Shown one piece after another: positions 49,258-59,014 of a stretch of DNA of 64,000 nucleotides (position 1 is the first letter of the stretch; each line of letters begins with the position of its first letter). Position numbers and translations under genes: made by a program. Origin of the DNA: Tautonia sp040717455 (GTDB taxonomy: Bacteria; Planctomycetota; Planctomycetia; Isosphaerales; Isosphaeraceae); assembly GCF_040717455.1 (NCBI RefSeq), contig NZ_JBFEFH010000015.1, positions 98,363 through 162,362 on the forward strand. The letters are read 5' to 3'. Below the pieces are notes generated by a model that did not search any database, was not told the origin of the DNA, and worked only from the letters and a program-made list of their open reading frames with translations.

Positions 49258-51957
49258 ATGGTGTTGCGTCTCTCGGCTGCGGCGATCCTCGCCGGGCTGG
49301 TTGTTGTGCCTCCCCAGGCAGGAGCCGACGAGGTCGATTACCTCCGCGACATCAAGCCGGTGCTGACCGCCCGCTGCTACTCCTGCCACGGCGCCCTGAA
49401 GCAGGAGGCCGAGCTGCGCCTCGACACGGTCGAGCTGATGCGGGTCGGCAGCAACGCCGGGCCGGTCATCGAGCCCGGCGACCTTGAGGAAAGCTATCTC
49501 CTCCACGTCCTGACCGACGACGACGGCCTCCGCATGCCCCCCGAGGGGGAACCCCTCACCGACGAGCAGGTCGACCGGATCCGCTCCTGGATCGCCGCCG
49601 GCGCCCCCGCGCCGGCCGACGAGGCACCCCAGCAAGACCCGATGGACCACTGGGCCTTCCAGCCCCCCGCCCGGCCCGACGTGCCGGATGCCCCGGGCCG
49701 CCCCGAAGGATCGAACCCGATCGACGCCTTCCTCGCCGCCGAACACGAACGCCTCGGCCTGACTCCCCTGCCCGAGGCCGACCCCGCCCTCCTGCTCCGC
49801 CGCCTCGCGCTCGATGTGACCGGCCTCGCCCCGACCCCCGACGAACTCCACGCCTTCCTCGCCGACTCCGGCCCCGACGCCTACGACCGCGCCGTCGATC
49901 GCCTGCTGGAAAGCCCCCACTTCGGCGAACGCTGGGGCCGACACTGGATGGACGTCTGGCGCTACAGCGACTGGGACGGCTTCCAGAGCGAGGTCCGCGA
50001 GAGCCAGCCGCACATCTGGCGATGGCGCGACTGGATCGTCGAGTCGCTCAACGCCGACCTCGGCTACGACGAGATGATCCGGGCCATGCTCGCCGCCGAC
50101 GAGATCACCCCCGACGACCCCGACACCCTGCGCGCCACCGGCTTCCTCGTCCGCAACTGGTACAAGTTCAACCGCAATATCTGGCTCGACGACACCGTCG
50201 AGCACACGGGCAAGGCCTTCCTCGGCCTGACGATCAACTGCGCCAAGTGCCACGACCACAAGTACGACCCCATCCCCCAGGCCGACTACTACCGCTTCCG
50301 GGCCCTGTTCGAACCCCACGAGGTCGCCACCGACCGCATCCCCGGCCAGCCCGACACCGCCAAGGACGGCCTCGTCCGCGTCTTCGACGCCCATGCCGAC
50401 CGCCCGACCTACCTCTTCGAGCGCGGCGAGGAATCGATGCCGGTCGAGAGCCGCCCCCTCGATCCCTCCATCCCCCGGATGTTCGGCGACGCGTTCGACA
50501 TCTCCCCCGTCTCCCTGCCGCCGACCGCCTCCTACCCCGGCCTCCGTCCCCACGTCCGCCGCGAGGCGCTCGAAACCGCACGGGCCGCGGTCGAATCCGC
50601 CCGATCCGCCTTGCAACAGGCCCGGGCCGAGTCCGGTCCCGACTCCCCAACGCCCGCCGAATCGGCCGATGACGATTCCCTCTCCCCCCTCCGCCTCGCC
50701 GAACGCGGGCTGAACGTTGCCCTGGCGGAACGCGACGCCGTCGAGGCCCGGATCGCCGCCGACGACGCCCGATACGCCTCCAATCCCGACGAATCCCAGG
50801 TCGAACTCCTGACCATCCAGGCCGGCCTGGCCGAACGTCGCGCCAGCCTGGCCCGGGCCTTGCGCGACAAGGCGATCGCGGAAAAGGCGCTCGCCGACGC
50901 CCGGGCCGCGCTCTCCGAATCCGACCCCAAGACCGCCCAGGCCGTCTCGAACGCCGAGAAGGCCCTCGCCGATGCGACCAAGGCCGCCGACGACGCTACC
51001 AAGGCCCTTGATGCCCCGCTGCCGACCTCCTACACCCCGCTCGGACCCGTCCGGCCGGAGACCAGCACCGGCCGGCGGCTCGCGCTCGCCCGTTGGATCA
51101 CCGACCGGGAGAACCCCCTGACGGCCCGCGTCGCGGTCAATCACGTCTGGATGCGCCACTTCGGCGAGCCGCTCGTCGATTCCGTGTTCGACTTCGGCAT
51201 CAACGGCGCCGACCCCACCCATCCCGCCTTGCTCGACTGGCTGGCCGTCGAGTTGATCGATTCCGGCTGGAGCCTCAAGCACCTGCACCGCCTGATCGTC
51301 ACCTCGCACGCCTACCGCAGGCAGTCCTGGTCCGACCCCGACCACCCGAACACCGCCATCGACCCCGAGAACCGCTCCCTCTGGCGCATGAACCCCAGGC
51401 GGATGGAGTCGGAACTGGTCCGGGATAACGTGCTCCGCGTCGCCGGGTCGCTCGACCCGACCCTCGGCGGCCCCGACCTCGCCCCGGAATCGGCCCTCGA
51501 CACCCCGCGCCGCAGCCTCTACTTCCGGCACGCGAAGGAAAAACGGGCCACGTTCCTGAAGCTGTTCGACTCGGCCAACGTCACCTCCTGCTACCGCCGC
51601 GACGTGAGCGTCGCCCCCCAGCAGGCGCTCGCCCTCTCGAACAGCTCGCTCACGCTCGGTCAGGCCCGGCACCTCGCGGGCAAGCTCTCCGAGGAATGCG
51701 GCGGAGACTCCGATCCCTCCTTCGTCTCGCTCGCCTTCGAGCACGTCCTCGGCCGCGCCCCCGGCCCCGACGAACGCGATGCCTGCCTGGAGTACCTCCA
51801 GACCCAGCCCGCTCGGCTCGCCGACGCCGAGGCGCTCACCCCCTTCGAGAGCGGCCCCGAGAGCGCCGTCCCCCCCTCGGCCGACCCCCATCAGCGTGCC
51901 CGAGAAAATCTCATCCACGCGCTGATGAACCACTCCGACTTCCTCACGATCCGCTGA
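49258..51957 (+). CDS. Planctomycete cytochrome-c / DUF1549 / DUF1553 protein
   Basis: An 899-residue secreted protein. A signal peptide (MVLRLSAAAILAGLVVV ... GADEVD) leads to the planctomycete cytochrome C domain with CYSCH (40-44), then DUF1549 with a second CAKCH motif near residue 328, and C-terminal DUF1553 from about residue 600. Between them, about residues 435-585 are Ala/Glu/Asp-rich coiled coil. This family is characteristic of planctomycetes and is thought to be involved in periplasmic electron transfer or polymer use; the chemistry is unknown. ATG 49258 is preferred for its signal peptide over ATG 49195 or 49231. Confidence 0.93.
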   Translation: MVLRLSAAAILAGLVVVPPQAGADEVDYLRDIKPVLTARCYSCHGALKQEAELRLDTVELMRVGSNAGPVIEPGDLEESYLLHVLTDDDGLRMPPEGEPLTDEQVDRIRSWIAAGAPAPADEAPQQDPMDHWAFQPPARPDVPDAPGRPEGSNPIDAFLAAEHERLGLTPLPEADPALLLRRLALDVTGLAPTPDELHAFLADSGPDAYDRAVDRLLESPHFGERWGRHWMDVWRYSDWDGFQSEVRESQPHIWRWRDWIVESLNADLGYDEMIRAMLAADEITPDDPDTLRATGFLVRNWYKFNRNIWLDDTVEHTGKAFLGLTINCAKCHDHKYDPIPQADYYRFRALFEPHEVATDRIPGQPDTAKDGLVRVFDAHADRPTYLFERGEESMPVESRPLDPSIPRMFGDAFDISPVSLPPTASYPGLRPHVRREALETARAAVESARSALQQARAESGPDSPTPAESADDDSLSPLRLAERGLNVALAERDAVEARIAADDARYASNPDESQVELLTIQAGLAERRASLARALRDKAIAEKALADARAALSESDPKTAQAVSNAEKALADATKAADDATKALDAPLPTSYTPLGPVRPETSTGRRLALARWITDRENPLTARVAVNHVWMRHFGEPLVDSVFDFGINGADPTHPALLDWLAVELIDSGWSLKHLHRLIVTSHAYRRQSWSDPDHPNTAIDPENRSLWRMNPRRMESELVRDNVLRVAGSLDPTLGGPDLAPESALDTPRRSLYFRHAKEKRATFLKLFDSANVTSCYRRDVSVAPQQALALSNSSLTLGQARHLAGKLSEECGGDSDPSFVSLAFEHVLGRAPGPDERDACLEYLQTQPARLADAEALTPFESGPESAVPPSADPHQRARENLIHALMNHSDFLTIR

Positions 51958-51993
51958 TCCCCCCTCCACGCGGCCCGGGAGGCCCCGAATCCC

Positions 51994-53469
51994 ATGAATC
52001 CGATCGCCCCGAAGACCCCTCGACGTGCCTTCCTGGCCGACCTCGGCATGGGCTTCACCGGCCTGGCGCTCGGCGCCATGCTCTATCGCGACGGCATCGC
52101 CCGGGCCGACGAGTTCGGCCCCTGGGCCCCGCCCGACGGCCTCCCCCACTTCGCCCCGAAGGCCAAGCGCGTCATCTGGCTGTTCATGATCGGCGGCACC
52201 AGCCACCTGGAGAGCTTCGACCCCAAGCCCGCCCTGAACCGCTACGCCGGCAAGACCATCAACGAGACCCCGCATCGGGACGTGCTCGAATCCCCCTACA
52301 CCGAGAACGTCCGGATCGCCATCCAGAATGACGCCAACGGCCACATCCGCCACGAGCTTTATCCGCTCCAGGTCGGCTACTCCAAACGGGGCGAGAGCGG
52401 CATCGAGGTCAGCGACTGGTGGCCCGAGGTCGCCGACTGCGTCGACGACCTCGCCGTGATCCGATCCCTCTGGACGACCAACGACAACCACGGCGCCCAG
52501 CTCCAGTTCCACACCGGCCGCCACTCGCTCGAAGGCCCGTTCCCGACCATCGGCTCGTGGGTCCACTACGGCCTCGGCTCGCTCAACGAGGAACTCCCCC
52601 AGTTCGTCGTCCTGGGCACCCCCATCGCCGACTGCTGCGGCGGCATGAACGGCCACGGCGCCAGCTATCTCGGCCCCGAGCACGACGGCGTCCAGCTCGA
52701 AATCGACCCGAAGAACCCGCTCCCCTTCGCCGCCCCCGGCCCCGACGTCTACCGCGAGGAACAGGCCGACACCTTCAACCTCATCGACCGCCTCAACCGC
52801 ATCTCCGCCGTCCAGTACCCCGACGACGCCCAGCTCCGCGCCCGCATCAAATCATATGAGCTGGCCTTCCGCATGCAGATGTCCGTCCCCGAGGTCGTCG
52901 ACTTCGCCTCCGAGTCCTCCGCGACCCAGGAACTCTACGGCCTCGACCGCGACGAAACCCGAGAATTCGGCCAGCAGTGCCTCACCGCCCGCCGCCTCGT
53001 CGAGCGGGGCGTCCGCTTCGTCCAGATCTTCCACGGCTCGAACGGCGGCGCAGGGGCCTGGGACGCCCACTCCAGCCTCAGGCCCGGCCACTCCAAGCTC
53101 TGCAAGCAGGTCGACAAGCCGATCGGTGGCCTGCTGAAGGATCTGAAACGCCGCGGCCTGCTCGACGACACCCTCGTCGTCTGGGCGACCGAGTTCGGAC
53201 GCACCCCCGGCTCTCAGAACGGCGACGGCCGCGACCACCACCCCTTCGGCTTCTCCGCCTGGATGGCCGGCGGCGGCGTCAAGGGCGGGGTCGTCCACGG
53301 CGCCACCGACGAACTCGGCTTCCACGCCGTCGAGAACCGCCACTACGTCACCGACATCCACGCCACCGTCCTGCACCAACTCGGCCTCGACTCCCGCAGG
53401 CTCGAAGTCCCCGGCTTCAAGCGGCTCGACATCGACCACGGCAAGCCGATCCGCGAGATCCTCGCCTGA
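51994..53469 (+). CDS. Tat-exported DUF1501 protein
   Basis: A 491-residue protein with a Tat signal RRAFLADLGMGFTGLALGAM (10-29). The DUF1501 (sulfatase-fold) segments are RVIWLFMIGGTSHLESFDPK, WTTNDNHGAQLQFHTG, RFVQIFHGSN, VVWATEFGRTPGSQNGDGRD and HHPFG. DUF1501 genes almost always follow DUF1553 genes in planctomycetes, and so does this one, 36 bp downstream. Likely a periplasmic alkaline-phosphatase-superfamily protein of unknown substrate. Confidence 0.93.
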   Translation: MNPIAPKTPRRAFLADLGMGFTGLALGAMLYRDGIARADEFGPWAPPDGLPHFAPKAKRVIWLFMIGGTSHLESFDPKPALNRYAGKTINETPHRDVLESPYTENVRIAIQNDANGHIRHELYPLQVGYSKRGESGIEVSDWWPEVADCVDDLAVIRSLWTTNDNHGAQLQFHTGRHSLEGPFPTIGSWVHYGLGSLNEELPQFVVLGTPIADCCGGMNGHGASYLGPEHDGVQLEIDPKNPLPFAAPGPDVYREEQADTFNLIDRLNRISAVQYPDDAQLRARIKSYELAFRMQMSVPEVVDFASESSATQELYGLDRDETREFGQQCLTARRLVERGVRFVQIFHGSNGGAGAWDAHSSLRPGHSKLCKQVDKPIGGLLKDLKRRGLLDDTLVVWATEFGRTPGSQNGDGRDHHPFGFSAWMAGGGVKGGVVHGATDELGFHAVENRHYVTDIHATVLHQLGLDSRRLEVPGFKRLDIDHGKPIREILA

Positions 53470-53491
53470 TCCCAGCTCCCACCTCCCGATC

Positions 53492-53521
53492 GGGGCCTTC
53501 TCACGCTCGCGAGAAGGCCCC
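53492..53521. terminator. Bidirectional hairpin terminator
   Basis: GGGGCCTTCTC (53492-53502), loop ACGCTCGC, and GAGAAGGCCCC (53511-53521) form a perfect 11-bp stem between the convergent DUF1501 and aminotransferase genes. There is no long U-run, but position and strength fit a two-way terminator. Confidence 0.75.
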
Positions 53522-53536
53522 GGCGTTCAACCTTCG

Positions 53537-54922
53537 TCAGGCCGCGGTCTCGGCCAGCACCTCGCCGAGGCTGCGGTCGAGGATCGCCACCATCGCATCG
53601 ATCTGTTCCGCGGTGACGATCAACGGCGGGCCGAACGCGATCCAGTTCGGGTCGAACCGGCAGAGCAAGCCATGCTCGAGCGCCCGCCGCCCGACCCGCA
53701 CCCCGAAGGCGTCGGGCATCGCTTCCTTCGTCGCCGGGTTTCGGACGAACTCGATCGCCTGGAACAGCCCCTTGCCGCGGATGTCCCCGATCACCCCGTG
53801 CCGCTCCGCCAGGCGCTCGAACCCGGCGCGGAGCCGGGCCCCCTGCTCCCTCGCGTTGCCGCACAGGTCCCGTTCGAGGATCTCCCGGATCACCGCGATC
53901 CCCGCGGCGCACGAGATCGGGTTCCCCTCGAACGTGTGCCCCTCGACGAATCCCGGGTTCGACTCGATCGGCCCCCAGAACGCATCGGCGATCGGCCGCC
54001 GGCAGATCATCGCCGACAGGGGCGCATAACCGCCGCTCATCCCCTTCGCCACGCAGAGCACGTCGGGGACCACCCCGAACGTCTCCGCCGCGAACAGGTG
54101 CCCCGTCCGGCCGAATCCGGTGATGATCTCGTCGAAGATCAGGAGGATGTTGTTCCGATCGCAGATCTCCCGCAGGAGCGGCAGGTATTCCTCGGGCGGG
54201 TCGATCACCCCCCCCGTGTGGCCGATCGGCTCGACCATGATCGCGGCGACCGTGGCCGGATCTTCCATCGCGATCACCTGCTCGATGATCGTCGCGCAGG
54301 TCAGCTCGCAGCTCGGGTACGCCTTGCCGAACGGGCATCGGTAGCAGGTCGGCGGGAAGACGTGCAGGAAACCGGGCGCCATCGGCTCGTTCACCGTCTT
54401 GCGCGCCTTCAACCCCGAGGCCGACAGCGACCCCAGCGTCGACCCGTGCCACGACTGATACCGGCTGATGATCTTGTACTTCCCCGGCGATCCGGTCAGC
54501 CGGTGGTACTGCCGGGCCAGCTTGATCGCCGCCTCCGTCACCTCCGACCCGCCGCACTGGAACTTCACCGCCCCCAGGTCGCCGGGGGCCAGCTCGGCCA
54601 GCAGGTTCGCCAGTTGCACCGCCACCGGGTTCGTCCCGTGCATGGCCGGCGAGAACGTCAACCGATCGAACTGCTCCTTGATCGCGTCGATGACCCTGCG
54701 ATTGTTGTGACCGATCGAGGCCACGTAAATCCCCGACAACGCATCATGATAATGTTTCCCGTTCACATCCCAGTACGAGACATCCTCGGCCCGGGACATG
54801 ATGAGCGGGTGCTTGGACCATTCCGCCATCTGGTCCCTGACGAAGATCTGCCGGAGGAATCGCTCCTCGAACGCTTGGGCTTCGCTGATCAGGTCGGGCA
54901 TGGTGTGAGACACGGTCGCCAT
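53537..54922 (-). CDS. Class III PLP-dependent aminotransferase
   Basis: A 461-residue enzyme. VKFQCGGSEVTEAAIKLARQ contains the phosphate-binding region; FDEIITGFGRTGHLFAAETF and VAKGMSGGYAPLSAM hold the conserved Asp and the Schiff-base Lys (K in VAKG). The central CPFGKAYPSC segment is Cys-rich and unusual for the class. Such enzymes transfer amino groups from omega-amino acids or diamines. It starts at ATG 54922 and is followed by the M20 hydrolase gene, whose stop is 6 bp away. Substrate unknown. Confidence 0.92.
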   Translation of the reverse strand: MATVSHTMPDLISEAQAFEERFLRQIFVRDQMAEWSKHPLIMSRAEDVSYWDVNGKHYHDALSGIYVASIGHNNRRVIDAIKEQFDRLTFSPAMHGTNPVAVQLANLLAELAPGDLGAVKFQCGGSEVTEAAIKLARQYHRLTGSPGKYKIISRYQSWHGSTLGSLSASGLKARKTVNEPMAPGFLHVFPPTCYRCPFGKAYPSCELTCATIIEQVIAMEDPATVAAIMVEPIGHTGGVIDPPEEYLPLLREICDRNNILLIFDEIITGFGRTGHLFAAETFGVVPDVLCVAKGMSGGYAPLSAMICRRPIADAFWGPIESNPGFVEGHTFEGNPISCAAGIAVIREILERDLCGNAREQGARLRAGFERLAERHGVIGDIRGKGLFQAIEFVRNPATKEAMPDAFGVRVGRRALEHGLLCRFDPNWIAFGPPLIVTAEQIDAMVAILDRSLGEVLAETAA

Positions 54923-54928
54923 CGATCG

Positions 54929-56134
54929 TCATCCTCGGGGGCAATACAGGGCTGCGGTCAGGGCGTACAGGCGGGCCACTCGCATCAGGTCCTCGATCGA
55001 AGCCCATTCCTCGACCGTGTGCTGCCCTCCCGCCAGAGGGCCGTGGGTAATGCTCGGCACGCCGGCCAGCGCCGACACGCTGTTGCCGTCGTCCACAAAT
55101 GCTTTCGGCCCCGTCGGCAAGGGCTCTCCATCCATGGCGCTGCGTGCCGCCTGAAACACGCCGACAAACGTTGAATTGACATCGAGCGCGAACGCATCGC
55201 GCACAAGCTGGAACTCCGCCTCGATTGTGGTCCCGGTCTCCGCGGCCAATTCCGCCAGCATCCCCCGGAACTCGGCCTCGACCGCGTGCCGGTCGTATCC
55301 GGGGACCCAGCGCCGGGTCCCCTCCAACCAGCAGATCGGCGGATCTTGATTGTAAATTTCCCCCGCGTGCAGTTGCCCCACGAACACGCTCGACCGCCCG
55401 GCCACGGGGTCCACCTGGCCGGCCAGCCGATCGTCCAGCTCGTGAAGCCGCCTCACCAGCTCCGCGCCCACCGGGATCACCCGCGGCGCCTCGGGGTCGC
55501 GCATCACTTCATGCACCGGAGGCCCCTCGCGTCGGATCGTGATCTTCCAGCACGCCTGGCCCCGACCGGCCACCGGCACATGGCCGCACAACGGCTCCGG
55601 AATCAGGACCGCGTCCCCCACGATCCCATCCATGAGCATCTGATCAAACTGCAGTCCGAACCCCCACGGCGCCTCGTGCAGATCATGCGCGGTCAGCAGG
55701 ATCGACCCCGCCTCCAGCACCCCGGCGTCCCGGGCGGCGAGCATCCCCTCCACCGCCGCCGCCAGCCCCCCCTTCATGTCCGACGACCCGCTCCCTCGAA
55801 TCCGATCCCCTTCCACGGCGAACGGGACGAAGGGCAAATGCACCGTGTCCAGGTGCCCGTCGAATTGCAGGGTTTTGCCCGGCCGCTTCCCGTCCAGCCG
55901 AGCGACCACCGCCGGGGCCGCCGGATGGCCGGCCTCGGGCCGGTCCACCGCGAACCCTTCCTCCCCCAGGATCTCGGCCAAGGCGTCGGCCGCCGCCCCG
56001 GCCGATCCCGTGGGGCTCGGGACCGCAATCAACCGCTCCGCGATCGCCAGCAAGCGATCCCGCGTCACCGCCGCGTCCACGCGATCGCGCAACCGCGTCA
56101 CCTCGTCCTGCGAAAGTCCACTCAAGTGAATCAT
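54929..56134 (-). CDS. M20-family metallo-hydrolase (ArgE/DapE/CPG2-like)
   Basis: A 401-residue enzyme. FDGHLDTVH gives the H-x-D metal ligands and RGSGSSDMKGGLAAAVEGM the bridging Asp; the C-terminal GGQHTVEEW supplies the final His. The segment that usually reads D-E-E is AHDLHEAPWG, so the first Glu, the general base in M20 enzymes, appears to be His. A dimerisation-domain insert spans about 190-310. Members hydrolyse N-acyl amino acids or dipeptides. It pairs with the aminotransferase downstream, suggesting a shared amino-compound pathway. Confidence 0.85.
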   Translation of the reverse strand: MIHLSGLSQDEVTRLRDRVDAAVTRDRLLAIAERLIAVPSPTGSAGAAADALAEILGEEGFAVDRPEAGHPAAPAVVARLDGKRPGKTLQFDGHLDTVHLPFVPFAVEGDRIRGSGSSDMKGGLAAAVEGMLAARDAGVLEAGSILLTAHDLHEAPWGFGLQFDQMLMDGIVGDAVLIPEPLCGHVPVAGRGQACWKITIRREGPPVHEVMRDPEAPRVIPVGAELVRRLHELDDRLAGQVDPVAGRSSVFVGQLHAGEIYNQDPPICWLEGTRRWVPGYDRHAVEAEFRGMLAELAAETGTTIEAEFQLVRDAFALDVNSTFVGVFQAARSAMDGEPLPTGPKAFVDDGNSVSALAGVPSITHGPLAGGQHTVEEWASIEDLMRVARLYALTAALYCPRG

Positions 56135-56182
56135 CCTCTCGTCAATTCAACTTCTGATCCGACCTCGCACTTCCCGCCCCGA

Positions 56183-57547
56183 TCACGGCACCGACGGATC
56201 CGGCGTCCCTTCGAGCGAATCGCGTCGGTCATCGACCGCCGTGCCCGCCTTGATCAGGTTCGGGCCGATCGCGATCGGCCCGACCTGCGGCTCGATCAGG
56301 ATCCCCACCGTCTGGGTCCGCTCCGCGTCCGGTCGCGTATCCCGGATCAGATTCTGCTCGAAGATCAGGCCCGACGGCTCACCCCGGACCCGAATCCCCG
56401 CCGTCCCCGGTTCTCGGCCGTTGTCCTCGATCACATTCCCTTCCAGACGATTCCGGTGCGGCGACATCGCCGCCGACTCGTTCCGGAAAAACACGCCGTT
56501 CTCGGCATTCCGCACCACGCGGTTCGCCCGCAACAGGTTATCGGAATCCTTATGGCCGATGGAGATGCCGAACTGGCCGTTCTCCTCCAACACGTTCTCC
56601 TCGAACGTCCCGTGCCGCACCCGCCAGCACAGGAACAGACCATCCGTCCCGTTCCTCCTGGCCAGGCATCCCTTCACCTCCGGCCGCTGCGAGCCGCTCC
56701 CCGGGTGGAGGCCCAGATGCGTGTTCTCCTCACTGATGCAGTTAATCACAACCACATCATTCGACTGCTGAAAGCTGATCCCGTCCCCGTGATAATTCCG
56801 GACGACACACCCCTGAATCACCGTCCCGAAGCCGCGATACAGGTAGATCCCCGCCCCCCGGCAACCGTTCAGATATGGGTTTTCCTCCTTGTTCCCCTCG
56901 ATCACCACGTCTTCCACCCGCGCCCCCTCGATCCCCACCCCGCTCACGACCGGGAAGATCGTGGCGGCCATCGCCCCGTTCGACACCATGCAGTCGGCCA
57001 TCAAGGGCTGGTCGATCGAAAACGTGTTCTCGCGTCCTCCCGTGATCCGCGCCACGGTGGTATGGAACCCTCCCGCTCGGCTGTCCCAGACCGCGACCCC
57101 CATCCCGACCCCGAACCCCTCCGGCTCGGCAACCGTGATCTGCTGCTCCCCGAAATCCCCATCCAGCACCAGCGGCGACACCGCCGCCTTCGCCTTGCGG
57201 AGGACCGTCTTCCCGGCCACCCCCCGCACGGTCACGCCGCTCCGCAGGTGCAGCGAGTCGCGCATCAGGTACTCACCCTCCCCGATCGAGACGACCCCAC
57301 CCCCGAGGCCCGCCACGTAGTCGACCGCCGCCTGCAACGCCCGGTTGTCGGCCCCGATCAGGTCGGCGTCGGCACGCCCCACGGTGATCGCCGGCCGATC
57401 CGTCATTTCCGAATGCATCGCGAGGGGCAACTGCTGCTCCTCGGGCCGGGGAGCCACCTCGTCACCCGAAGCGATCGTGACGGCCAGAACAAGGCCCAAC
57501 ATTCCCCCACCCATCCGAATCCCAAGCAAACCTCGACGCTTCTCCAT
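56183..57547 (-). CDS. Secreted parallel beta-helix (pectate-lyase-like) protein
   Basis: A 454-residue protein. ATG 57547 sits six bases behind AGGAGGT and gives a signal peptide (RMGGGMLGLVLAVTIASGDE). ADNRALQAAVDYVAGLGGGV and SIGEGEYLMRDSLHL match the start of Pectate_lyase_3-like helices, and repeated turns with N-x-I/V and N-x-G motifs (GVFFRNESAAMSPHRNRLEG) form the beta-helix. Function may be polysaccharide lyase, hydrolase or binding; no catalytic residues were identified. Confidence 0.8.
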   Translation of the reverse strand: MEKRRGLLGIRMGGGMLGLVLAVTIASGDEVAPRPEEQQLPLAMHSEMTDRPAITVGRADADLIGADNRALQAAVDYVAGLGGGVVSIGEGEYLMRDSLHLRSGVTVRGVAGKTVLRKAKAAVSPLVLDGDFGEQQITVAEPEGFGVGMGVAVWDSRAGGFHTTVARITGGRENTFSIDQPLMADCMVSNGAMAATIFPVVSGVGIEGARVEDVVIEGNKEENPYLNGCRGAGIYLYRGFGTVIQGCVVRNYHGDGISFQQSNDVVVINCISEENTHLGLHPGSGSQRPEVKGCLARRNGTDGLFLCWRVRHGTFEENVLEENGQFGISIGHKDSDNLLRANRVVRNAENGVFFRNESAAMSPHRNRLEGNVIEDNGREPGTAGIRVRGEPSGLIFEQNLIRDTRPDAERTQTVGILIEPQVGPIAIGPNLIKAGTAVDDRRDSLEGTPDPSVP

Positions 57548-57944
57548 CACGACCTCCTGAGGATGTGTCACGTTCGCGTCTTGTCCCGCCTCGATCGCTT
57601 CATCCCGAATCGAGCTCGCAGCTTTATCGGGCAATCGCCCGGTCCCTGTCGATCGATCCCAGTATGCCCCCCCATCTCTCGGGAGGGAAGTCTCCGCCTC
57701 GCTCGCTCCGCCTCGACGCGAATCATCCCCCGCTGGCGTCACTCCTGGCAGGCCGCTACAGTGATCGCAGACCTCTCACAATAAACAAAGATGCGCGACG
57801 CCCCCTGCAAGCCAGGCGATCTTCGGGGATTCTCCCCTCGGTCGCTCGCCGGCAAGTGCTCGATTCACGCCCCTCAACTCAACGTCCGGACCATCGTTCT
57901 TCCCCCTTTTCGCCCGATCACCTCGGCCAGAACGGAGCATCACC
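57548..57944. other. Divergent intergenic region
   Basis: The 397 bp between the beta-helix gene (minus) and the Gfo/Idh/MocA gene (plus) show no convincing gene. An AT-richer patch near 57775-57795 is the best candidate for a promoter. No inverted repeat is striking. Confidence 0.4.
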
Positions 57945-58961
57945 ATGCGTCTCGGGTTGATCGGATCGACCGGCCACTGGCAGAGCTACGCCCCCGCCCT
58001 CGACCAGATCACCGGCCTCGAACTCGTCGCGGTCGCCTCGACCGGCCCGGAGGAATCGACCGGCGCCTTCGACCACGCCCCCGGCCTGACGATCGACACC
58101 CGTCGCTATGACGACGCCCTCCGGATGCTCGAAACCGAACGCCTCGACCTGGTGCAGGTCTGCGGCCGTGCCGACCGCATCCCCGCCTGGACGCTTCGAT
58201 GCCTGGAACGCGGCCTTCCCGTCATCGCCGAGAAACCGCTGGCCATGGACCTGACCACGCTTGAAGATCTCTATAAGACCGCCCAGGCCAATCAAGCTCC
58301 CCTCGTCCCCATGCACACCATGCGGGGCGTGCCCGAACTGGCTTCCGTCCATCGCGTCGTCCGGGCCGGAGCCGTCGGCGATCCCCTCCTCAGCTTCAGC
58401 CAGAAAAGCTACAAGTGGGGCCGCACCCGCCCCGCCTCCTGGCGCAGTCGGGACACCTTCCCCGGCATCGCCCCCTGGGCCGGCATCCACGCCTTCGACT
58501 GGCTGCACTGGATCCTCGGCGACGTCTTCACCTCGGTCTCCGGCCACGAGGGCACCACCGCCCATCCCGACTTCCCCGCCTGCGCGAGCCAGGCAAGCTA
58601 CGTGCTCACCATGCGCAACGGCGGAGTCGCCTCCGTCACGCTCGACTACCTCCGCCCCGAGACCGCCCCCACCCACGGCGACGAGCGCGTCCGCATCGCC
58701 GGCACCCTCGGCGTCGTCGAACTCGCGCTGGCCGATCGCAAGGTCACGCTCACCACCGCTCAGGAACCGCCCCGCACGCTCTCCCCCGACCCTCAACTCG
58801 ACCTGTTCACGCGCTTCGCCCGCTCCTTGCAAGGCGAAGGCCCTCCCCCCCTGACCCTCCACGAAGCCTGTCGGATCACCGAGATCGCCCTCAAGGCCCA
58901 GCTCGCCGCCGACACGCAGCAGGCCATCCCCCTGACCGACTCCCCCTATCACACCCCTTGA
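57945..58961 (+). CDS. Gfo/Idh/MocA-family oxidoreductase (cytoplasmic)
   Basis: A 338-residue dehydrogenase. MRLGLIGSTGHWQSYAPAL is the nucleotide-binding start, with an S-T-G in place of the usual G-x-G-x-x-G; VQVCGRADRI, LERGLPVIAEKPLAMDLTTL (the EKP motif, Lys catalytic) and WAGIHAFDWLHWILGD (His-containing active-site helix) are the family's marks. No signal peptide. These enzymes oxidise or reduce sugars and inositols with NAD(P). Substrate unknown. Confidence 0.9.
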   Translation: MRLGLIGSTGHWQSYAPALDQITGLELVAVASTGPEESTGAFDHAPGLTIDTRRYDDALRMLETERLDLVQVCGRADRIPAWTLRCLERGLPVIAEKPLAMDLTTLEDLYKTAQANQAPLVPMHTMRGVPELASVHRVVRAGAVGDPLLSFSQKSYKWGRTRPASWRSRDTFPGIAPWAGIHAFDWLHWILGDVFTSVSGHEGTTAHPDFPACASQASYVLTMRNGGVASVTLDYLRPETAPTHGDERVRIAGTLGVVELALADRKVTLTTAQEPPRTLSPDPQLDLFTRFARSLQGEGPPPLTLHEACRITEIALKAQLAADTQQAIPLTDSPYHTP

Positions 58962-59014
58962 ACCAGGCCCCACCCCTCGCACCCGGCCGTTCTACCCGTC
59001 GCATCCCGCACCCC

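Noticed and set aside
48910..52683. Very long minus-strand open frame (1257 codons) opposite the HD-GYP and DUF1553 genes
   Set aside because: It is the antisense of well-supported genes; the product is low-complexity Gly/Val/Asp/Glu with no domain. High GC makes such mirror frames common.
55286..57784. Plus-strand open frame of 832 codons opposite the M20 and beta-helix genes
   Set aside because: Antisense of two recognised genes, Arg/Pro/His-rich, crosses their gene boundary, no ribosome site.
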